Assembly: GCF_016863295.1 (NCBI RefSeq)
Contig: NZ_BOOP01000055.1
Location: forward strand, 1-57,835
Source: Planotetraspora phitsanulokensis
Lineage (GTDB): Bacteria; Actinomycetota; Actinomycetes; Streptosporangiales; Streptosporangiaceae
DNA: 57,835 nucleotides
Direction: 5' to 3'
Below are positions 34,143 through 42,393 of the stretch, one piece after another. The notes beneath the pieces were generated by a model. That model was not told the origin of the DNA. It made no database searches and saw only the letters and a program-made list of their open reading frames with translations. Each line of letters begins with the position of its first letter. Position 1 is the first letter of the stretch. A program made the translations under genes and the position numbers.

Positions 34143-35423
34143 TTGAGCCAGCCCACGCCTGGGACGCCGAGCCTTCTGCGCGCCATCAACGACCGCGCCG
34201 CGCTGATGGTCCTCCTCGAGCGGGGGCCCCTCACCCGTCCCGAGCTCGGCGCGCTGACCGGCCTGTCCAAGCCGACCGCCTCCCAGTTGCTGGCACGCCT
34301 TCAGGAGGCGGGCCTCGTCGTCCTCGACGGCATCCGTGAAGGGCTTCCCGGCCGCACCGCCGAGCTGTACCGGATCAACCCCCGCGCGGCGCACGTGGCC
34401 GCCCTGGACGTCACCCCCGGCCGGATCGACGTCGCCCTGGCCGACATCACCGGCACGGTCGTCGCCGAGCACCGGCTGGCAACCCCCGGCCGCACCGCGG
34501 GCGACGTCGTCGAGAGGGTTCGCGACTCGCTCGCGGGGGCATGCGCGGACGCTCAACTCGACCTCGCGGCCCTCAGCCGGGTGGTGATCGGCATCGGGGG
34601 CGCGATCGACCCCTCGACCGGACGGCTGGGCTACGCCGCGCACATCCCCGGCTGGCACATCCCCGACCTCGTCGGCACCCTGCGCGACGGGATCGGCGTG
34701 CCGGTCGACATCGAGAACGACGTGAACCTGGTGGCGCAGGCCGAGCAGGCCCGCGGGGCCGCCCAGGGCCACCAGGACTACGTGCTGCTGTGGGCCGACG
34801 AGGGCCTCGGCTCCGCCCTGGTGCTCGGCGGCAGGCTGCACCGGGGCGCCACGGGCGGGGCCGGCGAGGTCGGATACATGCCGGTCCTCGGGGCGCCGAT
34901 CGCCCGGGACGTCGGCAAGCGGGCCGACCACGGCTTCCAGGCCCTTTCCGGTGGCCCCGCCGTACTGAGGATCCTGCGGGCGCACGGGCTGCGCGGGGCG
35001 ACACCCCCCGCGGCCGTGCGGAACGCGGTGAAGGCGGTCGAGGGCGGCGGCGCGCAGGCCGAGAAGGCACGTGAGGCGCTGCGCGAGCTCGCCGGCCGCC
35101 TCGCGGTCGGCCTGGCCGCGATCACGGCTGTCGTCGACCCCGAGATCGTCGTCCTGTCGGGCGGCGTGCTGCTGTCGGGCGGCGAGATCCTGCGCGAGCT
35201 CATCGAGCAGGAGCTGCACGCCCTGACCATCCCCCGGCCGCCTCTGCGGCTGTCCACCGTGGAGGGCAACCCCGTCCTCGCCGGTGCCCTCGACCTCGCC
35301 CTCGGCATCGCCAGAGACGAGACCTTCGGGGCGGTCCACCGTCCCGAGACAACTTCCCGGCGCGAAGCGCACGACCGGACCCGCGGCGAGCACGACCGCA
35401 GGCACCCATCCATCCCCTCCTGA
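34143..35423 (+). CDS. ROK-family transcriptional regulator
   Basis: A 426-residue repressor. A MarR-like winged helix (about 12-75: LTRPELGALTGLSKPTASQLL) is joined to a ROK sugar-binding/kinase-like fold (about 85-400) that includes VVIGIGGAIDPSTG and DIENDVNLVAQ. Start TTG 34143 is chosen because GGAAGGA lies 7 nt upstream; GTG 34137 would leave no room for it. The kinase-type Cys-rich zinc motif common in ROK proteins is not evident. It leads the sugar operon, with only 29 bp to the binding-protein gene, and has a ROK operator at its own promoter. Confidence 0.9.
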   Translation: MSQPTPGTPSLLRAINDRAALMVLLERGPLTRPELGALTGLSKPTASQLLARLQEAGLVVLDGIREGLPGRTAELYRINPRAAHVAALDVTPGRIDVALADITGTVVAEHRLATPGRTAGDVVERVRDSLAGACADAQLDLAALSRVVIGIGGAIDPSTGRLGYAAHIPGWHIPDLVGTLRDGIGVPVDIENDVNLVAQAEQARGAAQGHQDYVLLWADEGLGSALVLGGRLHRGATGGAGEVGYMPVLGAPIARDVGKRADHGFQALSGGPAVLRILRAHGLRGATPPAAVRNAVKAVEGGGAQAEKAREALRELAGRLAVGLAAITAVVDPEIVVLSGGVLLSGGEILRELIEQELHALTIPRPPLRLSTVEGNPVLAGALDLALGIARDETFGAVHRPETTSRREAHDRTRGEHDRRHPSIPS

Positions 35424-35452
35424 CATCCACCACGCACCTGGGAGGCATCCCC

Positions 35453-36778
35453 GTGAAACGACTGCTGGTCCTGTCGGCCACGGCCGGCCTGTTCCTCATG
35501 ACCGCCTGTACGGCCGGCACCGAGACGAGCGCGCCGAAGATCGATGCGAGCTCCACCAGCCACGAGCCGGTCACCATCGAGTTCTGGCACGGCTTCAGCG
35601 CCGACAACGAGCTCAAGGCCTTCCAGGACACCCTCGAAGGCTTCAAGAAGCAGTACCCCTGGATCACCGTCAACGCCACCAAGGCCGTCCAGGACGACCA
35701 GATCATCCAGTCGGTCCGCGGCGGCAACCCGCCCGACGTGGCCCTGTCGTTCACGACCGACAGCGTGGCCCAGTTCTGCAAGGCCAACATCTTCCAGGAC
35801 CTGAACCCGTACCTGACCGCCAGCAAGATCAACGCGAGCACGCTGTTCCCCAAGGTCATCGACGAGTACACGCAGTACGCGGGCAAGCGGTGCGTGATGC
35901 CGATGCTGGCCGACACCTACGGCCTCTACTACAACAAGAAGCTGATGAAGGGGAACGAGCCGCCCAAGACCCTGAGCGAGCTCGCCGACCTCGCCAAGAA
36001 GCTCACGGTCAAGGACTCCAAGGGCGACATCAAGGTCGCCGGCTTCGTCCCCACCAGCCAGATGTACGAGAACGCGCCCATCCACACCGGCGTGATGGTC
36101 GGCGCCAAGTGGACCAACCCGGACGGCACCTCGGCGATCGGCGCCGACCCCCAGTGGAAGACGCTGCTGACCTGGCAGAAGGATCTCACCGACTGGTACG
36201 GCTACGACAAGATCGAGAAGTTCCGCAAGAGCTTCGGCGACGAGTGGTCGGCGGACAACCCGTTCAACAAGGGCCAGGTCGCGATGGCCGTCGACGGTGA
36301 GTGGCGCAACGCCATGCTCGCCGCGGACGCCCCGGACCTCGACTACGGCACCGCCCCGATGCCGGTCGCCGACGACCAGGCGCAGCGCTACGGCGCGGGC
36401 TTCATCGCCGGCACGGTCATCGGCATCCCGCGCGGCGCCAAGAACCCCGAGGCGGCCTGGGACCTGGTCAAGTACCTGACCACCGACACGAACGCCCTGG
36501 TCACGCTGTCCAACGCGATCCGCAACGTGCCGAGCACGCTGCCCGCGCTGCAGTCGCCCGACCTCAAGAAGGACACGAACTTCCAGACCTTCCTCGACAT
36601 CTTCGCCAACCCGAACAGCACCACGCTGCCCGCCCACATCAACTCGGCCTTCAACCAGCAGACACTGCAGGAGGCCCAGATCAAGTGGGAGTCGGGCCGG
36701 GCGCCCGACCTGAACGCGCTCCTCGCCGGGGTGGACAAGACGATCAACGAGAAGCTGAAGCTCACGGCGGGCGACTGA
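35453..36778 (+). CDS. ABC transporter sugar-binding lipoprotein
   Basis: A 441-residue extracellular solute-binding protein of family 1. Residues 1-19 form a lipoprotein signal with lipobox LMTAC, acylated at Cys19. The mature N-terminus VTIEFWHGFSADNE and the WDLVKYLTT element are typical of oligosaccharide binders. GTG start with GGGAGG 7 nt upstream. It delivers sugar to the two following permeases. The ligand is unknown; the GH4 and kinase genes suggest a beta-glucoside or amino-sugar disaccharide. Confidence 0.93.
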   Translation: MKRLLVLSATAGLFLMTACTAGTETSAPKIDASSTSHEPVTIEFWHGFSADNELKAFQDTLEGFKKQYPWITVNATKAVQDDQIIQSVRGGNPPDVALSFTTDSVAQFCKANIFQDLNPYLTASKINASTLFPKVIDEYTQYAGKRCVMPMLADTYGLYYNKKLMKGNEPPKTLSELADLAKKLTVKDSKGDIKVAGFVPTSQMYENAPIHTGVMVGAKWTNPDGTSAIGADPQWKTLLTWQKDLTDWYGYDKIEKFRKSFGDEWSADNPFNKGQVAMAVDGEWRNAMLAADAPDLDYGTAPMPVADDQAQRYGAGFIAGTVIGIPRGAKNPEAAWDLVKYLTTDTNALVTLSNAIRNVPSTLPALQSPDLKKDTNFQTFLDIFANPNSTTLPAHINSAFNQQTLQEAQIKWESGRAPDLNALLAGVDKTINEKLKLTAGD

Positions 36779-36781
36779 TCG

Positions 36782-37747
36782 ATGGCCACCGCGACGCTCG
36801 GGCGTCGGGGGAAGGCGGCGCCGTTCCGCACCAGGGAACGGCGCCGCGCCAACCTCCGCGCGCTGCTCTACCTCTCCCCGTGGATCGTGGGGTTCGGCGT
36901 CTTCTTCGCCTACCCCCTCATCTCCACGGTGTACTTCTCCTTCCAGCGCTATGACATGTTCACGCTGGAGCCCGTCGGGCTGCTCAACTGGAAGTACTTC
37001 CTGCGGGACGACGCCGCCTGGACCTCGATCAAGAACACGCTCTGGCTCGTCGTGGTGATGGTCCCGCTGCGGGTCGTGTTCGGCCTCGGCGTGGCCCAGC
37101 TGGTCACCAAGCTCAAGGCCGGCGCCGGGGTCTTCCGCACGATCTTCTACCTGCCGTCGCTCGTGCCCCTGGTGGCGGGGACGCTCGGCTTCGTCTATCT
37201 GCTCAACCCGGGCACCGGCCCGGTCCAGGCGATCCTGGGCGCGGTCGGGATCCCGTCGCCGGACTGGTTCGGCGACCCCGCGTGGTCGAAGTGGGGCCTC
37301 ACCCTGCTCGCTCTGTGGTCCGTCGGCGACCTGATGGTCATCTTCATGGCCGCCCTGCTCGACGTGCCGAAACAGCTCTACGAGGCCGCCGCGCTCGACG
37401 GGGCGAGCGCGTGGCAGCAGTTCACGCGGATCACCCTGCCGGTCATCCGCCCGGTGGTGATGTTCTCCGCCGTGACCGGGGTGATCCAGACCCTGCAGTA
37501 CTTCACCCAGGCGATGGTGGCGGCACGGGTCGCATCGGGCGCCACCGATTCGGCGGGCTCGGTGTTCACCCCCGGCTACCCCGACGGGTCGACGCTGACC
37601 TTTCCCGAATGGCTGTTCCAGGAGGGCTTCCGGGACTTCGCCATGGGGTACGCCTGCGTCCTCGCGCTGATCCTGTTCGCCGTCTCGATGATCTTCACCC
37701 TGATCCTGCTGCGGCAGTTCCGGGGGTTCTCGGAGGAGGAGGCATGA
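36782..37747 (+). CDS. ABC sugar permease, MalF-type
   Basis: A 321-residue membrane subunit with six helices. The EAA loop is YEAAALDGASAWQQFTRITLPVIRP (about 199-223), which contacts the ATPase. It starts 3 bp after the binding-protein stop. A periplasmic-side insert of about 30 residues before the last TM (VAARVASGATDSAGSV) is longer than usual. Its stop overlaps the second permease by 4 bp. Confidence 0.92.
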   Translation: MATATLGRRGKAAPFRTRERRRANLRALLYLSPWIVGFGVFFAYPLISTVYFSFQRYDMFTLEPVGLLNWKYFLRDDAAWTSIKNTLWLVVVMVPLRVVFGLGVAQLVTKLKAGAGVFRTIFYLPSLVPLVAGTLGFVYLLNPGTGPVQAILGAVGIPSPDWFGDPAWSKWGLTLLALWSVGDLMVIFMAALLDVPKQLYEAAALDGASAWQQFTRITLPVIRPVVMFSAVTGVIQTLQYFTQAMVAARVASGATDSAGSVFTPGYPDGSTLTFPEWLFQEGFRDFAMGYACVLALILFAVSMIFTLILLRQFRGFSEEEA

Positions 37748-38628
37748 CCGCGACGCTCGCTCCCGAGACGATCGCCCGGCGACCCGCGGCGAGCACGCGC
37801 TCCCCCCGGGGCCGCGCGCTGCTCTACTGGATCGCCAAGCACGCGATCGCCGTGGCTTTGTCGATCATGTTCCTGGGGCCGCTGGTCTTCATCATCCTCA
37901 CGGCGTTCATGAGCAACCGTCAGGCGCTCACGTCGCAGTTGTGGCCCCAGACCTGGAACTGGAGCAACTTCGCGGACATCTTCGAGAAGGCGCCGCTGCT
38001 GACCTGGATCAGCAACACGGTCATGTACTCGGTGCTCGCCACCGCGTTCATGCTCGTGTCGTCGATCCCCGTGGCGTACGCGCTGGCGAAGTTCCGCTTC
38101 CGCGGCAGGAAGCTGGCGTTCCTGCTGGTCATCACCACGATGATGCTGCCTCCCCAGGTCGTCGCCGTGCCCATCTACCTCGTCTGGGCACGGTTCCACC
38201 TGACCGGCACGCTGTGGCCGCTGATCATCCCGATGCTCCTCGGGGACGCGTTCTCGATCTTCCTGCTCCGCCAGTTCCTGGTGACGATCCCGCGGGAGTA
38301 CTCCGACGCGGCCAGGGTGGACGGGTGCGGCGAGTTCCGTACGCTCATCCGGGTGATCCTCCCGATGGCGCGGCCCGCAATCGCCGCAGTGGGCCTGTTC
38401 CAGTTCTTCTTCTGCTGGAACGACTACTACGGCCCCCTCCTGTACGCGGGGACCGACCAGAGCCACTGGACCCTGTCCCTGGGGCTGGCGGCGTTCAAAT
38501 CGCAGCACAGCACCCAGTGGAACCTCACCATGGCCGCGACCATCCTGGCGATGGCCCCTGTGATCGTCGTGTTCTTCTTCGCCCAGAAGGTCTTCATCGA
38601 AGGAGTGAAGCTCACGGGCGTCAAATAG
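37744..38628 (+). CDS. ABC sugar permease, MalG-type
   Basis: A 294-residue permease with six helices and the EAA-type loop YSDAARVDGCGEFRTLIRV. ATG 37744 has GGAGGAGG immediately upstream and overlaps the preceding stop. No ATPase gene follows in the operon. In streptomycetes such sugar importers share the multipurpose ATPase MsiK, and the same is inferred here. Confidence 0.92.
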   Translation: MTATLAPETIARRPAASTRSPRGRALLYWIAKHAIAVALSIMFLGPLVFIILTAFMSNRQALTSQLWPQTWNWSNFADIFEKAPLLTWISNTVMYSVLATAFMLVSSIPVAYALAKFRFRGRKLAFLLVITTMMLPPQVVAVPIYLVWARFHLTGTLWPLIIPMLLGDAFSIFLLRQFLVTIPREYSDAARVDGCGEFRTLIRVILPMARPAIAAVGLFQFFFCWNDYYGPLLYAGTDQSHWTLSLGLAAFKSQHSTQWNLTMAATILAMAPVIVVFFFAQKVFIEGVKLTGVK

Positions 38629-38678
38629 CTCCGCAGCCACACATCGTCACGTCTCAATCCTTGGAAGGAGGATGGCGT

Positions 38679-38700
38679 CCCGGCCTACTGCGAGGCCGGG
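38679..38700 (+). promoter_or_regulatory. Intergenic hairpin between permease and GH4 genes
   Basis: CCCGGCCT-ACTGCG-AGGCCGGG is a perfect 8-bp stem in the 86-bp gap. It may attenuate or stabilise the mRNA at the transporter-to-enzyme boundary. AAGGAGG at 38665-38671 directly precedes it but has no suitably spaced start codon. Confidence 0.6.
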
Positions 38701-38714
38701 CCGCCACACACGCT

Positions 38715-39977
38715 ATGAAACTCGCCGTTGTCGGGGGCGGTTCCACCTACACACCGGAACTGATCGACGGTTTCGCGCGCCTGCGCGACGAACTGCCCCT
38801 ATCGGAGATCACCCTGGTCGACCCGGACGAGCGCCGCCTGGGGCTCGTCGGCGGGATGGCCCGGCGCATGCTGGCCCGCGCGGGCCACCCGGCCAAGGTG
38901 AGCACGACCACCGTGGTCGAGGAGGGGGTCGCGGGCGCGGGAGCCGTGCTGCTCCAGCTGCGCGTCGGCGGCCAGGCCGCCAGGAACGTCGACGAGACGC
39001 TCCCGCTCGAGTGCGGCTGCATCGGGCAGGAGACCACGGGCGCGGGCGGACTGGCCAAGGCCCTGCGCACCGTCCCCATCGTGCTCGACATCGCCGAGAA
39101 GGTCCGCGAGCACGCGCCCGGCGCCTGGATCGTGGACTTCACCAACCCCGTCGGCATCGTCACCAAGGCGCTGCTCGACGCCGGTCACCGCGCCATCGGC
39201 CTGTGCAACGTGGCGATCGGGTTCCAGCGCCGCTTCGCCGCCGGCCTGGGCGTCACCCCCGACCGCATCTCCCTCGGCCACGTCGGGCTCAACCACCTCA
39301 CCTGGGAGCGCTCCGTCGAGCTCGACGGCGTCGACGTGCTGCCGAGGATCCTCGACGAGCACGGCGAGGAGATCGCCGGCAGCGTCGGCCTGCCGGTCGA
39401 GTTCCTCCGCCACCTGGGCGTCATCCCGTCCTACTACCTGCGGTACTTCTACGAGCACGACCTCGTCGTCGAGGAGCAGCGGACCAAGCCGACCCGGGCC
39501 GCCGAGGTCGCGGCCATGGAGGCCACCCTGCTGGAGATGTACGGCGACCCGTCGGTCGACACCAAGCCCGAACTCCTGGAGAAGCGGGGCGGCGCGTTCT
39601 ACTCCGAGGCGGCGGTCGCGCTGATCGCCTCCCTCGTCAACGACCGCGGTGACGTCCAGGTCGTCAACACCCGCAACGACGGGACGCTGCCGTTCCTCGA
39701 CGACGACGCCGTCATCGAGGTGCCCGCCACCATCGGCGCGCACGGAGCCACGCCGTTGCCGGTCGCTCCGGTCGAGCCGCTCTACCGCGGCCTGATCGGC
39801 CACGTCTCCGCGTACGAGACGCTGGCCATCGACGCGGCCCTGCGGGGCGGCGAGGAGCGCGTGAAGGACGCCCTGCTGTGCCACCCGCTGATCGGCCAGG
39901 CCTCGCTCTCCGGCGACCTCGCCCGGCGGCTGATCGAGGCCAACCGCGCGTTCCTGCCCTGGGCGGAGTCCCGGTGA
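38715..39977 (+). CDS. GH4 family glycosidase (6-phospho-beta-glucosidase type)
   Basis: A 420-residue NAD+- and Mn2+-dependent glycosidase of family GH4, which cleaves by an oxidation-elimination route. The NAD loop is VVGGGSTYTPE (5-15). FTNP is at 142-145, metal ligand Cys164 is in GLCNVAIGF (the family usually has CNVP) and His194 in GLNHLTWE. GH4 6-phospho-glucosidases need a phosphorylated disaccharide, yet here the importer is an ABC system, so a kinase is needed first; one follows with a 4-bp overlap. ATG 38715 begins the nucleotide-binding strand directly. Confidence 0.92.
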   Translation: MKLAVVGGGSTYTPELIDGFARLRDELPLSEITLVDPDERRLGLVGGMARRMLARAGHPAKVSTTTVVEEGVAGAGAVLLQLRVGGQAARNVDETLPLECGCIGQETTGAGGLAKALRTVPIVLDIAEKVREHAPGAWIVDFTNPVGIVTKALLDAGHRAIGLCNVAIGFQRRFAAGLGVTPDRISLGHVGLNHLTWERSVELDGVDVLPRILDEHGEEIAGSVGLPVEFLRHLGVIPSYYLRYFYEHDLVVEEQRTKPTRAAEVAAMEATLLEMYGDPSVDTKPELLEKRGGAFYSEAAVALIASLVNDRGDVQVVNTRNDGTLPFLDDDAVIEVPATIGAHGATPLPVAPVEPLYRGLIGHVSAYETLAIDAALRGGEERVKDALLCHPLIGQASLSGDLARRLIEANRAFLPWAESR

Positions 39978-41026
39978 CCACTGCCGAGGGCTCGGATCAG
40001 CGCCTCCGCACGATCCTCGCGGTCGACGGGGGCAACAGCAAGACCGACGTGGCCCTGGTCCGCGAGGACGGAGCCGTCCTCGCGACCGGCCGCGGCGCGG
40101 CCTTCATCCCGCAGAGCGCCGGCGTCGCGGCCGCCATCGACGTGGTCGGAGACGCCGTACGGCAGGCCCTGCGGGACGCCGGGGCGCCCGTGGACCCTCC
40201 GTACGCCGACCACATCGCGGCCTACGTCGCGGGAGCCGACCTGCCGATCGAGGAGGAGCGGCTCCGCGACGAACTGCTGGCCCGGGGATACGGCCGGGAC
40301 GCGGTCGTCGGCAACGACACCTTCGCCCTGCTGCGGGCCGGAGCGGGCACGGCCTGGGGCGTGGCCGTGGTGTGCGGTGCGGGGATCAACGCCGTGGGCG
40401 TGTCCCCCTCCGGCGGCGTCGCCCGGTTCCCGGCGCTCGGCCGTCTCAGCGGCGACTGGGGCGGCGGCTTCGGGCTCGGCGAGGAGACCCTGTGGCATGC
40501 CGTGCGCGCCGAGGACGGCCGGGGCCCCGCCACCGTCCTGACCGACGTCGTGCGCAGGTGTTTCGGCACGGCGACGGTCGAGCAGGCCGTTGTGGGGCTG
40601 CACTTCGGCCACCTGCCGATCGCGCGGCTGCACGCGCTGGTGCCGCCCCTGCTCGTGGCGGCCCGCCACGACGCGGTCGCGCGGTCCCTGGTGGAACGGC
40701 TGGCCGACGAGGTCGCCGTGCTCGGGATGGTCGCGATGCGGCGGCTCGACCTGCTCGGTGGGCCGTGTGAGGTCGTGCTCGGCGGCGGCGTCCTCACGGC
40801 GGGCGACGACCTGCTGATGTCGCTCATCGCGGAGCGCTACGCCGACCAGGCGCCCCACGCCCGGCTCGTCGTCGCGGACGTGCCGCCCATCGTCGGGGCG
40901 GCTCTGCTCGGCCTCGACCGGCTGGGCGCCTCCGCCGAGGCGCGGGAGCGGGTGCGGGCGTACTTCCTCGGCTCTCCGCGGGAGGACGAGGAGATCGACC
41001 CGCCCGTGCCCGCTCAGGCGGGCTGA
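39974..41026 (+). CDS. BadF/BadG-type sugar kinase (N-acetylglucosamine kinase-like)
   Basis: A 350-residue ATPase of the ASKHA fold. Phosphate-1 is ILAVDGGNSKTDVALV (about 12-27), phosphate-2 VVCGAGINAVG, and the adenosine loop VVLGGGVLTAG. RLSGDWGGGFGLGEE is typical of N-acetylglucosamine kinases of this family. GTG 39974 overlaps the GH4 stop. It probably phosphorylates the imported sugar or the released monosaccharide. Which one is unresolved and decides the pathway order. Confidence 0.88.
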   Translation: MTTAEGSDQRLRTILAVDGGNSKTDVALVREDGAVLATGRGAAFIPQSAGVAAAIDVVGDAVRQALRDAGAPVDPPYADHIAAYVAGADLPIEEERLRDELLARGYGRDAVVGNDTFALLRAGAGTAWGVAVVCGAGINAVGVSPSGGVARFPALGRLSGDWGGGFGLGEETLWHAVRAEDGRGPATVLTDVVRRCFGTATVEQAVVGLHFGHLPIARLHALVPPLLVAARHDAVARSLVERLADEVAVLGMVAMRRLDLLGGPCEVVLGGGVLTAGDDLLMSLIAERYADQAPHARLVVADVPPIVGAALLGLDRLGASAEARERVRAYFLGSPREDEEIDPPVPAQAG

Positions 41027-41054
41027 AAGATCCGGCGGGGACGCCGGGCGCGGC

Positions 41055-41528
41055 TCAGCGCTCGGCGTCCTCGTCTTCCACGCCCGCGTCCGTACCGGGC
41101 GACCGGTAGTCGTAGGGCGTGCTGAGAACGACGGTGGTCCGCGTGCTGACGTTGGCCGAAGCCCTGATCTGCTGCAGCAATTCCTCGAGGGCGAGCGGCG
41201 AGGCGACGCGGACCTTGAGGATGTAGCTCTCCTCGCCCGCCACGCTGTGGCACGCCTCGATGGCGTCGAGGTGGCTGAGCCGCTCCGGCGCGTCGTCCGG
41301 CGCGGACGGGTCGTTCGGCTTGATCGAGACGAACGCCGTCAGGGGAAGGCCGATCTCGTCGTAGTTCACCAGGGCCCGGTAGCCGTGGATCACTCCGCGC
41401 TTCTCCAGCCTCCGCACCCTCTGGTGCACGGCCGAGACCGACAGCCCGGTCTCCTTGGCCAGATCGGTGAAGCTCATCCGGCCGTCCGTCGCCAGCAGCG
41501 TCACGATTCGGCGATCGATCTCTTCCAC
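41055..41528 (-). CDS. Lrp/AsnC-family transcriptional regulator
   Basis: A 157-residue regulator. The helix-turn-helix spans about 4-55 (MSFTDLAKETGLSVSAVHQRVRRLEKRGVI) and the RAM ligand/oligomerisation domain about 62-140 (LTAFVSIKP, CHSVAGEESYILKVRV). Family members sense amino acids. GTG 41528 is chosen because TACCGT lies 7 nt upstream, giving a leaderless message. An acidic tail (GVEDEDAER) ends it. It diverges from a hydrolase gene; no amino-acid genes adjoin. Confidence 0.9.
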   Translation of the reverse strand: MEEIDRRIVTLLATDGRMSFTDLAKETGLSVSAVHQRVRRLEKRGVIHGYRALVNYDEIGLPLTAFVSIKPNDPSAPDDAPERLSHLDAIEACHSVAGEESYILKVRVASPLALEELLQQIRASANVSTRTTVVLSTPYDYRSPGTDAGVEDEDAER

Positions 41529-41535
41529 CCCTGCA

Positions 41536-41541
41536 ACGGTA
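41536..41541 (-). promoter_or_regulatory. -10 element TACCGT of the Lrp gene
   Basis: On the minus strand TACCGT ends 7 nt before GTG 41528, with no Shine-Dalgarno. Confidence 0.45.
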
Positions 41542-41679
41542 GCGCCGCGAAAACCACGCCGTGTCCGTAAGTGGTCACGGCATGATTCCATCCCAATTCG
41601 TGGAACATACATGAAAACGGACTGACGCTGACAGCGAATCAGGAAGGATCGCGAACCTGGCGAGGAGCATCATTTACCC

Positions 41680-42363
41680 GTGATGATGACGAGCGTCGCC
41701 GATGTGAACGGGATCCGCCTGGTGTACGGCACGGCGGGCGACCACGAGGCGCCGCCGGTGGTGCTCCTACACGGGCGCGGGTTCGACCACACCGACTGGG
41801 AGACCGTCGCCGGTGGCCTCGCCGGGTCGTGGCGGATCCTCGCACCCGACCTGCGCGGCCACGGCCGCAGCGAGTGGCCGGGGTCCTACCGGCTGGAGGC
41901 GATGCGCGACGACGTCATCGGCCTGCTCGACGCGCTGGGGACACCACCGGTGGTCCTCATCGGCCACTCCCTGGGCGGCGTCGTCGCGTGCCTGGTCGCG
42001 CAGAGGCGCCCCGGCCTGGTCGGCCGCCTGATCCTCGAGGACGTGCCCGCCCCGTGGCCCGCCGACGTCCAGGTGCCCGACCGGCCCGCGGGCGCCCTGC
42101 CGTACGACTGGGAGATGGTCGAGCAGACCACCCTGCAGCGGCGCGATCCCGACCCCGCCTGGCTGGACGGCCTCGCCGCGATCACCTCGCCGGCTCTGGC
42201 CCTGGCCGGAGGCCCGGAGAGCCACATCCCCCAGACCGATGTCACGGAGCTGGCCGCGCGGATCCCCGGCGCCAGGCTCGTCACCGTCGGCGGCGGGCAC
42301 GAGATCCACGGCAACCGGCCGGAGGAGTTCCTCGCGGCCGTCACCGGCTTCCTGGGCGGCTGA
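41680..42363 (+). CDS. Alpha/beta hydrolase
   Basis: A 227-residue hydrolase. HGRGFDHTDW forms the oxyanion region (about 28-37), the nucleophile elbow is GHSLGG (Ser near 92) and the catalytic His is in GGGHEIHG near the C-terminus. It is shorter than typical members because the cap domain is small. The start may be GTG 41680, ATG 41683 or ATG 41686. GAGGAG lies 14-20 nt upstream, too far to decide. The substrate is unknown. Confidence 0.85.
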   Translation: MMMTSVADVNGIRLVYGTAGDHEAPPVVLLHGRGFDHTDWETVAGGLAGSWRILAPDLRGHGRSEWPGSYRLEAMRDDVIGLLDALGTPPVVLIGHSLGGVVACLVAQRRPGLVGRLILEDVPAPWPADVQVPDRPAGALPYDWEMVEQTTLQRRDPDPAWLDGLAAITSPALALAGGPESHIPQTDVTELAARIPGARLVTVGGGHEIHGNRPEEFLAAVTGFLGG

Positions 42364-42393
42364 GCGACTTGCCCCGCTTCTGCCGGGCGCCTA

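Noticed and set aside
38672-39652. An ORF starting right after AAGGAGG upstream of the GH4 gene
   Set aside because: Spacing to the ATG is zero, and the frame is an Arg/Pro-rich out-of-frame shadow of GH4.
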